A stretch of DNA of 64,000 bases, taken from positions 620,001 to 684,000 of the forward strand of contig NC_083394.1 of assembly GCF_030864355.1 (NCBI RefSeq), read 5' to 3'. Each line of letters begins with the position of its first letter. The stretch's first letter is position 1. Under the pieces are notes generated by a model. That model was given only the letters and a program-made list of their open reading frames with translations, made no database searches and was not told the origin of the DNA. The DNA is from Cutaneotrichosporon cavernicola (lineage: Eukaryota > Basidiomycota > Tremellomycetes > Trichosporonales > Trichosporonaceae). Of this stretch, positions 55,030 through 64,000 are shown piece by piece. Made by a program: the position numbers and the translations under genes.

Positions 55030-56028
55030 TGCGATGCGATTGTTTTATGCATTCTTTGCGCATCTACGGCCCTACTGTGAACAGCAGGAGCTTACTCCCG
55101 GGTCGGGGAACGGCGGCTCAAGACAGCTTTGTAGATCTTAACGCCCCACCTGTCCCGCTCCACAGATGAAGCCCCACTTACTCCAAGGTCCGATGAACAC
55201 ACAGGAACCGGCCCGGCCGGCCCGCCACCTGACCGAGCTAATCTAGCGCTGACGAGACAGGGCGGATGAGAATTTAGGGTGGGAAAACGCTTATCGGTCC
55301 GAAATGCCGGTGCAGTTTCGGACCAGCTGACGGCCGTGGGGCCACGTGATGCTGCAGAAACCCCTGAGGGGCCAAAAATACAGCGCTCAACGACTTGTTT
55401 TCGGCTGCCATTCCCTGCGATGCGGATGTCGACAATTATACGCTTCCATCCGGAGATCCAGAGATTGCACATGGATATTGCACAAAGGCCGTTCCGGCGT
55501 GGCCATGTCCCCGGCAAAACCGGAAGCAATTTTTTGATCGTATAGAGCTCCACATGAACCCGACTAAGCCGCCTGGGCCGCGGTATGCATCTCGTCTGGG
55601 TAGTAACTGCGCTGAGCTGGGATGCACCGGTATTGAGGTGGATTCAAGTGCCTGGGCTGAGAATAGGTTGTATTGGGCAGGCACCGTAAGGGGATCAGAG
55701 GTCATCAAGTGATCCCAGTGAGGAGCATCGCATCACCACGGTGTTTTTCAAGTCTGATTCTGCATCAGTGATGGTTCAATGACAGATCGTCATTTCTTTT
55801 ATGAATTGAGTACGGTTAATTATCGCCATATACTCTAGATCAGAAGATCTGCCCAGCGAAACCCAGCTACCAACCTCGGCGTACTACGCCGAGGCAGAGA
55901 CAGATGACTCGGCGCCGAGACAGTACCCACCATCCACCGCAGACAACGATATCGATGCATGTTGGGAATACTAGAACAAACACTACTTCTTTTCCTACTT
56001 GTCTCACGGCCCTCGCTCCTGGTCCACA
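55030..56028. other. intergenic, 1.0 kb, no gene seen
   Basis: Promoter of the Dal5-type gene on the left and 3' region of TOR on the right. Frames at 55279-55545 and 55395-55712 have no recognisable content. Confidence 0.45.
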
Positions 56029-59000
56029 TCACCAGAAGCTGCACCATCCGACGAACGCGACGCAGAGGTTCTCGACGCTCGTCGCCTGCGACACCAGCTC
56101 CTCGACCTGCTCCTTAATATCCAACGTCACCGTCGGCTTGAAGTCGCGTCCAGTGAGCTTGCGGCGTACACGCTCGACAACCTGTAATGCCTTGTCGTTC
56201 ATGACCTCAGGCCGGTCCGCCTCGACGAGGATGTCGCGCTCGTCGGCGCGCCCACCGCGCTGCACAGCGTACGGCTGCCCGCCGCGCTCCTCGACGTCGT
56301 GCTGACCAGGCCTTTGTCCCGCTTGGCCAGCCGTGAGACGCCAGTTGATCAATGGGTCGTACACGAACGCCTCGAGTACAGCCATGAGCGACTCCTTGTT
56401 CGCACGCAGCACCTCCATCGATACCTCGCACGAGCGCGAGAACGTGCCCGTGATCCCACACACCTCCATCGCGTGGATGAGCATGCGCGTGAGGCGGAAT
56501 GGCACTTTTTCGGGGTACTTGTCACGCTGCATCGCGACCTCGAAGCAGTCGCCGAAGTCGATGTGCACGATCTCGCCGGTGATCTGGTCCAGCATCAGGT
56601 TGGACGGGTGTCGGTCGCCCAGACCAAGAATGTAGCCCACCATGGACGTGAGTGCCAGCGAACGTGTGTACGTCGTACGCCGTTCGAGCCATGACTCCGA
56701 GTTACGCGAGCGCAGCCACAGGATGCGATACAGGTCCTGGCCGGTTGTGTTGTCTAATGCGTACTGGAACACCTCCACCTTGTGGAGTAACGGGAGCGAA
56801 TCGTAGTTGTCGTCAGCCATCTGGTTCATGAGGCGGGTCTCGATGTCGATCAGGATATTACGCGAGTCGCGGTAGCTCTTGATTAACGCATGGAGCGTGT
56901 CGCTGTGGGGCACCCATCCGAGCAGACCTGCGCCAGGCGACAGCGGAGTGATGGAGAACTGCCGGATGCTGAGGTGGCGCTTCGCAGACTCCTGGTCGGC
57001 GCTGAGCAGGGTGTTGACCAACCCGAAGAGCTGCATGACACGCTCGTCCTGTCGCAAGTCTTCGTGGCCCTTGAGCACAAAGGTGTACTCTTTGCCGTCG
57101 CGACCACGCATTGTGAAGCGGCGCGGCCTCTGCTTCGAGTTGATGACCGTAAATGTCGGGAGAACGTAGGCAATACCAATGACGGGCTTGCCGCTCTGGT
57201 ACGTTCCTGGCACAGCGAGGTCTAGGTCGCGCACGTTCATGAGCTTGGGCGAGACGTACTGCAGTTCGATGACGTTGAGCAACTTGATCTGTCTGGCAAG
57301 GCGCTGGAAGGTCGAACAGTAGATATCCCACGCTTGGTTGAGGTCGTTCAAGTCACCGTGGAGCTTGTACCGTTTACAAAAGTCCCTCGCCATGCGCAGC
57401 TCGTGGCCGAAGCTCTGCACAAATGACGTCTCCCTCACGGTCTCGGGACCTTTCTCTATCATGTCGTGCAAAGGCTCAAGCACCTCGAACATGGCCTCCT
57501 CGTTGTGGTCCGCGAAGTAATGCTTAGACGCCTCTTCCAAGCCCTCGTGCCACTGCTCGTGCCAAAGAATGGCGGCGCGGATGAGCTCTGTACTGACCAG
57601 GTCGGCCTGGTCGACAATCGTCGCCGAGTGCTCGCGCATCTTGTCCATGATGTCCTGCGCGACCTGCTTGCGCGTCGCGACGTTCGACTTGGACGCCACC
57701 GTGAGAGGGTAGATGAGCGCTTGAGGGTGCGCGCGACCGATGGAATGGAGTAGTCTGACAATGAGCTCGCGGATCGTCGGCCGCGGCGTCTGAATACGCG
57801 CAATGATCTGCGGAATGACCTCGAGCCAAACGTCGATATTGACCGACGCCATGCCCTGCTGGATTGCCTGGTTGACACCCGACTGGTAACCGTACTTGAA
57901 CCAGAGCGTGAGGAGACGCAGTGTGTCTTGCAGAGAGTTACCAGGCGATAGCGCAATTGAGCGCAGGAAGCCCTCTACAGCGGGGATGATGTACGTTGCA
58001 AAGTGAGCCGGCTGCAGGCCGCCCTGCGACACTTCAAGGTTGCCGATGACCTCGAAGTTCGCGAGCGCCCATGTGTGCCATGCATTGTACCAGTCGGTGT
58101 CGAGCTCCGTGGCCAGCGCGTAGTTGCTGAGGACACTCGCAGGCGCCGCAGTGAATCCTTGCTCCATCATCGACGCCTCCCACTTGCCGAGCTCGACGTG
58201 GCATCTGGCGAGGAGCTTGGTGTACTCGCCGTACAGCTTGGCGTCGGGCAGGATCAGGCGTCCCTGGCCGTCCCGCGGTCCCAGACCCATGTCGTCCGAC
58301 AGCGTCTGCGTAAAGTCGTGCAAATAGCCGAGTGTCTCGATGCGCTCATCGCGCGAGTTGCCGGCCACCGCCTGTGCCCACTTGAGCCGGTAGTAGGCGA
58401 ACACGATTGGTGGTGGTGCACGAGACCGACTCTGAGCGTTGTCAGAAGAGCCATCGGGTGCACCTACCTCGGCGTCGAGGTTGCTGCATGAGCTGCCGAC
58501 GAGAGACGTGAGCGTCTTCTCCGCCAGGTTGAGTCTGTCGGACACGCGACACAGGTCAGCAAAGCTGATCCATGTCTCCATGTCCTCGCTTGGCGTGAGA
58601 ACAAGTGAGCGGACCTGGAGAATACGCTGCCAGACCTCAACATCGCGCTGGCATCCTGCGAGACGCTTATGCCACGTCTGTCGCTGAGTCGCCTGTCGCT
58701 CTGGTTGATCGGCATGGTCCTTGTACGAGATGATCTCCTCAAGCTCGGACAACATCTGCACGCGGACAATGACGCTGGTGTGAGTTTCGATAAGTACACA
58801 TAAACTCACTCGTAGGCGCGGCCGTAGCTCTCTCCTGTGAGGGTGGTAAGCTCGCCGTCCAATCTCTCGCGGGCCTTGGTGATGTGCCTCTTGGCCGACG
58901 TGAACTGGTTTCGGTGCACAGCGAGGATGGCCTTGAAGAAGTTGCGGTCCGCCGAGTCCGTCTTCATCGCCGAGATGTAGTCGTCCATCATGTCCCATTG

Positions 59001-62000
59001 GTACAGCGCCCACGAGGCGGCGGCTCCAAGTGGTGCGATCGTCTTCTTCTCCTCGCCGGCGGCGTTCGGCCATCTCACCTGAATAACGTCCGCCAACTCC
59101 TCCCACTCGCCCAGCGCATGGAGCGCCTGGAACTTGCCCATGGCGAGCGTCTGTTCGTCGAACCGCGTGTCCGGGTCGGCGCTGCGGTCGTTCCAGACCT
59201 CGAGCGCCTCCTCCCAGCGCCCTAATTTTTCGTACCATAAGACGTCATGTGTCATCTGGAGGTTGTTCTGGGCGTACTCGAGCGTACCCCACGCTGCGTC
59301 GCTCTGCTGCAGCTTTTGGTTGACAGAGATAAGGTCCTCCACGACTGTTGCCGAAGCGTCGACAAAGAACTCGAGCTCCTTGTAGTGCAGCGCCTTGGCG
59401 TAGGCGTGGAACGCCGTGGCGTAATCGCCAAGGAGACGGGGTTCTAAGGCGAGCGGTTTGTCGTCGTGCTCCATGAACTCTGCGAGGTTCAGAATGGTGT
59501 TGACGACCTCGGACGGCACACCGTCGTTGGTGAGCGCCTGCTCGAGGTTGTGGACGAGGTCCTCCTGGTAGCTCTCGTACAGCTCAGTCCAGCACGACAC
59601 AAATGCAACGTTGAAGAGCTCGCGTGCGAACGCACCATGCTGGTCAGCGAGCTTGGTGCACGCACGGATGGCTTGTGATGGCGACTCGCGCATGAACTCG
59701 ACGCCGAGCTTCTTGAGCCACTCGAGCCACTCCTTCTTGGTGGTGACGTTCGAGCAGTCCCATGCAGACTTGAGCTGCTGCTGGTTGACCGGAAGCTTTG
59801 GCTGCTCCGCCGATACGGAGACCTCGTTCGTCGAGTCAGCCGCGTACTGCTCGACGGGGCCGAGATCGGGAGGCAGCCGCTCGCGGTTCAGCAGCTTGGT
59901 AACCATCTGGTCGTACATCGGCCACACAATCTTGTTCTCAAGCAGAGCCTGTTGTCAGCCGAGCGTGATGGATTAGCTCACCTTATTGACCATCGGGATG
60001 AAGATGGCATAGTCTGTTCCAAACTGGAGGACTAAGACGCACAGCGTCTCCATCGCTGCATTGCGCAGCTCAATGTCCGGCGTACTAAGCGTCCGTACGA
60101 GGGGATGGATAATCTGCGAGGCGTGGTCGCTGAAGTTGACCTTGCGGCACAGCTGTGCGGTGGTCGCGAGTGCGGCCTTGCGGAGCTTGGTCGGCGCAGC
60201 CGGGTTCTCAAAACTGCGGATGATGACTGGCAGTACGAGGTGCAAGTAGTCCTCGATGCTGGAGCCGAAGACGATGAACGCCTTTAGGATATGAAGGAGC
60301 GTGTTCTCACGCTGGTCGGTGAGGTTCCGCGCGGAGAGGTCGCCGTCGAAGGTGCGCAGGATCTGTTGCAGGAGCTGCGGGAGGTAGGCCTTGAACTCGC
60401 CTTCGACTGCGCGCGCGATGGCCTCGACGAGCGAAATGATGGTGATCTGCATCATCGAGTTGGGGTTCCAGTAGTCGTGGACGAGCGCGAACACCTCGGA
60501 GAGGTAGTTGCGGATGTGCTGCTTGACAATGGAGATGAGCTGCGCGAGCTGCTTGAGGAACACATCCTGCGAGTCCCGCGAGCCCATACGAATGACACCG
60601 AGGAAAGCCGGCAAGATTTGAGGTAAGAAGCCAACGCAGCGCAACCGTTGAGTGCGGAAGATGAGCATGACCGAATTGATCGCGTCGTAGTGGTGCTCCT
60701 TCATGTTGGCGTCGTTGAGCACGTTGACGAGCGAGTTGATGACGACCATCTGGTAATACTCGTCGTTGGAGCCCCCGTTGTGGTTCATTAGCAATGTGAT
60801 ATCCGTCACCCGCGGGCCTGTCGACTCGGTCGTGTTGTCGTTGTCGCCACCCAGAAGCTGCTTGTGCTTGAATGGATCCAGGGCACCTAACATACCCAAT
60901 GTGCGGATGGCCTCTAAGCGGATCTGCGGAGACGTCTCCAACCGGAGGATGCGGAACAGGATGCCCAGCAGCTGAGGGTAGTCGCTGTACGGAGTGATGA
61001 CCTCGCCGGTGTTGGACACGACCTGGCCGAGCGTCTTGAGCGCAGCGTTGCGCTTCACGGTCGACGCAGGATCATTCAGCAGCTCGAGCAGTAAGTCCAT
61101 GATCGTCTGGGCGCTGGAGACGAGCTCCTCGCCCGCGACGCGCGCGAGCTCGCCAATGCAGTTGACGCAGGACGCCGTCACAGTGGCCGGGGTCGACGGA
61201 GACCGTGCAATGCGGAGGATCACCGAGAGGATAGTCGAGGCGTACGACTTGACCAGGCTCGACGACGCACCGATTAAGAGACATAGCAGCTTTGCGCTCT
61301 CCTCCTTCTGCTTGTTGGCCGTCGAGTACTCGAGCTCGGTGATCAGGTTAATAAGTGACTTCCGCAGAGAGGGCATGACGTAGGCCGGGTTGTGGTGGGC
61401 CAGGCGGCCGATGATACCGATGGCGAGCTCACGAATCTTGAACTCCTCATCGTTGAGCGCGACAAACAGACACCGAATGTCCTCCGCCTGCGCAAGATGC
61501 CGGTCGAACTTCTCATCCAGGCTCTCGAGAACGGCTTGTCGGATCGCCGGAGCCTGGTCCGTGATACCAACGGTGAGGAGCTTTTCCAGGACATCATTGA
61601 CAATTTCGATGGCGTGGCTGCTCGTCTGGTTGCAGATGGGGTCGTTCACGAAGAGTTGCGTAGACGCTAAGACAGCCTCCTTGCGCACGTCTGGACTGTC
61701 GTGCTCGAGATAGGGTAGCGCTGCCTCCTGCACAAACTCGTTGAGAGTGTGGCCCACAAAGTCAAAGTTGCCGAGGACCTTGAGCGCCAATGCAATCGTC
61801 TCTGCTGACTGCCCGCCGCCGGACGCCTGAATAACAGCGTCGCGCGTGATTTCGCTGCCTTTGGCGCGCCGCGCTGGTGCGCCAAGCGGGCGGAAGGAGC
61901 GACCAGTTAAGATGATAGATAGTGTCTCGAGTAGACGATCCTGGATGGTGCGAAGGAGAGGCGGGATGTGGGTCGATATGACCTCGAGCGCGTGGTAGAG

Positions 62001-63470
62001 CGCCTCAGACAGTCCCCAAGGGAACATGAGGTCCAGGATCTCGTGCATCTGTCTCGTGAGCATCGGGCCCACAGCCGTCGTGAGCATGGCGAGACACTGG
62101 AAGATGGGCGCCTCGAACGGCGCTCCCTTCTTGCCGCGCATCCGCAGGTGCTCCTTGATGACCTGGACGACGTCTTCAAGGAAGGGCCGCATCTTGGAGG
62201 CCAGCTGGGTCGAAAGGTGGCCGAGCGCGACATAGGCAATGTCTCTGTCAGTTGGTTTGTGGAGCGCCTGCAAGAGGTACGCCATGCTCCGGTGCAGGTA
62301 GTGAACTTCGAACTCGTCGCTGTCATACGTCGCCATGTTGGGGATGAGAGTGATGACCGACTTGCGGATGACGGTCTCCTTGCTGTCGCGGTACTTGAGC
62401 GTGATCTCGCAAATCTGGCGATAATACTCGCCCATGGACTGGAGTTAGCAAGAACGAGAGAGCCGCTCACGATTTGCTGGTTCTGCAGCATGGCGCTGAA
62501 AGCGAGCAGGGATCCCAGGATGGAGTCAACGGAGCTAGGTTTCATGAGACCACTCTTTGCCTCCTCGAAGATGGCCTGGTAGATCTCGTTGCTGGACCTT
62601 TCACGCGACTTCATAATGTCCAAACAGGACGAGAGAAGCATCGAGGCGCGTTCGCGGACCATTGTCTATTGTCAGCTGTGCTAAGAGGCATAGGTGACGG
62701 AGCTGGACACGTACCCTGCTGTCGCGCAGCGGAATCCAGATCTTCTCCAGTACTCGGGGAATGAACGGATAGAACTGGCCTTGAGCGTGCACAGCGAGCT
62801 GGTGGAGCAGGAGGACAGCGCCGAAGCGCCCGACTTCTTGCCTTGAGTCTGATGTCAACAGGCGCGACTCGCTGCCACTCACCATCAATCATCTGGATTG
62901 CTTGCCCAACCTCCTTGTTGAAGAACGACTCGCCAAGGTTGGCACCAGCCAGTTTGACCATGTTACCCACGACGTGCGCGGCTGCGACCATGACGGTCGA
63001 GTCCGGGTACGTCAGAAGAGGCCTCAGGTCTGCCTGTCAGTACGGCCAGCTATACACGCACATCCATAAAGGCGGATGTTATTTTGGAGTGCACCGTCTG
63101 GCGAGTCATTGTACGTCTCCTCCAACATGGCATCTGGCGTCAGCCTTGCGACTTGAAGTGGGGCACCCACCGATTGCCACTATCGAACCCAGGCGCTCGG
63201 AGGTCGAGTTGCTCCTCGTGAGCTCAAACGTCCGGTGGAACACCTCCCTCCACACATTCTTCTTCGAGTCGTCACCGGGGAACTCTACAGTAGACGAGTT
63301 GATCTGGCGTCAGCGCGTTCAGGCCGGAAAGCCTCACGTGGGCCTTGAGGTCCTCGGCTGCGACTAGGCGGACTTCCTCTGATCTGCGGTTAGCGCCACC
63401 CCATGAGGACGGCTCACTTGCTCCCGAGACGGGAGAAGATGTTGTCCAGAGCTTCAGACTGCGACGACAT
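56029..63470 (-). CDS. TOR1: TOR serine/threonine protein kinase
   Basis: Eleven exons, 63418-63470, 63338-63383, 63171-63303, 63062-63133, 62883-63029, 62715-62848, 62471-62665, 59982-62438, 58810-59948, 58468-58774 and 56029-58431, give 2361 residues, the normal TOR length. Introns are 32-49 nt. Order: HEAT repeats (1-1200), FAT region, FRB domain near 1838-1935 (ELIRAAILWHEQWHEGLEEA, including the Ser of EEASKHYF that rapamycin-FKBP12 needs), kinase domain with LKGHEDLRQDERVMQLFGL, GDRHPSNLMLD and HIDFGD, and FATC ending LCVAFVGWCSFW. The kinase nucleates TORC1 and TORC2 and controls growth in response to nutrients. The intact FRB predicts rapamycin sensitivity. The intron at 58432-58467 is 36 nt and stop-free, so a form 12 residues longer is possible. 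Confidence 0.96.
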
Positions 63471-63990
63471 GGTGGGCAGACCATGGGCTGGTCGCCCGGT
63501 ACAAGCTAATGGAAGATGCGGGTGTTCCGAGCCCGCTGAGATGTGTACAAGGGTTGCCGAGGTGTCCGGGGGCAATCAGAGCGATTGCAGGTGGGAGAAG
63601 TCACTAGGCCGATGCTGTGCGGCAGAGGGATGGAGAGGGGCTGCGAGAACAGAGGATTTTGGAGATGAGAATGGATGGTGATGGATTGGGAAAGAGGTTG
63701 GTGACAGACGACGGAGGACGGAGGACAGAGGACAGAGGTGGACAGGCGTGGGCAAGTGGGATACAGCATGCCAGTCGTCATGATAGTTTACGGAATCAAA
63801 ATGCCACGTAATGTTGGGTATGTATGTGGATTCAAGTGGAGGATTTCGTCTCGAGTCAGTATAACCATTTCTGACTATATCGACTGCTCTATCTTCAACG
63901 CTCAACGGCGCCCTCGATCCATTGCTTCAGCCGCCTTTGAGCGGGATTCCTTCCTGCCTGACGGTTATCCACTAGAAAGAATTGCCCACC
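63471..63990. promoter_or_regulatory. 520-bp divergent promoter region between TOR and the next gene
   Basis: Contains a GGACAGAGGACGGAGGAC-type direct repeat at 63709-63735. The right half is AT-richer and pyrimidine-rich near 63930-63960. Confidence 0.45.
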
Positions 63991-64000
63991 ATGTCGGCTA
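63991..64000 (+). CDS. probable start of a further gene, truncated by the window edge
   Basis: An ATG in a strong context (CCCACCATGTCGGCT) sits at 63991 with only three codons visible (M-S-A). It is divergent from TOR. The product cannot be told. Confidence 0.35.

Overview
The window is a GC-rich, intron-rich fungal nuclear segment. Protein resemblances (TOR, OCT1, RPB6, RPB10, RPN14, mS41, a Dicer-like RNase III), many very short introns and lineage-specific F-box-like and serine-rich GPI-type proteins suggest a basidiomycete yeast of the Tremellomycetes, most likely Trichosporonales. The taxon is inferred from gene style, not from a marker search. I rebuilt spliced genes by hand from GT...AG junctions that restore a conserved reading frame. 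By my count there are about 69 introns. About 44 of them are 40 nt or shorter, usually with a CTGAC or CTAAC branch motif only a few bases before the 3' AG.

Layout. 1-7 kb: tail of an MFS transporter, NDUFAF3 divergent from a TRIC-like membrane channel, a bacterial-looking GH13 alpha-glucosidase, a NIPA-type Mg transporter and tRNA-Val. 7-21 kb: accessory region with a small secreted beta-trefoil protein, an intron-bearing tRNA-Ala, two paralogous F-box-like proteins, a cysteine-rich GPI-type surface protein, a neutral amino acid permease, a short-chain dehydrogenase and an orphan protein with a tandem-repeat N terminus. 22-31 kb: a large AhpC/TSA-like (PRXL2) protein, a GLTSCR1-domain protein, mitoribosomal mS41 and a beta-carbonic anhydrase. 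33-38 kb: a helicase-less Dicer-like protein, a small GPI-type protein, a relic of the F-box-like family and an intron-bearing tRNA-Gly. 39-48 kb: housekeeping cluster with a TBC Rab-GAP-like protein, RPB6, RPN14, RPB10 and the mitochondrial peptidase OCT1. 48-56 kb: two adjacent serine-rich GPI-type paralogs, a sugar transporter and a Dal5-type anion permease. 56-63.5 kb: the complete TOR kinase in 11 exons, followed by the probable start of another gene at the right edge.

Functional themes. Three shared parts of core machinery sit together: RPB6 and RPB10 (subunits of all three nuclear RNA polymerases) flank RPN14 (proteasome base chaperone). Three mitochondrial proteins (NDUFAF3, mS41, OCT1) are scattered through the window. 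Several nutrient transporters and the TOR nutrient sensor lie in the window, but nothing shows co-regulation. The most unusual item is a Dicer-like protein that keeps both RNase III domains and a C-terminal dsRNA-binding region but has no helicase. I saw no CRISPR array, transposon or intact virus.
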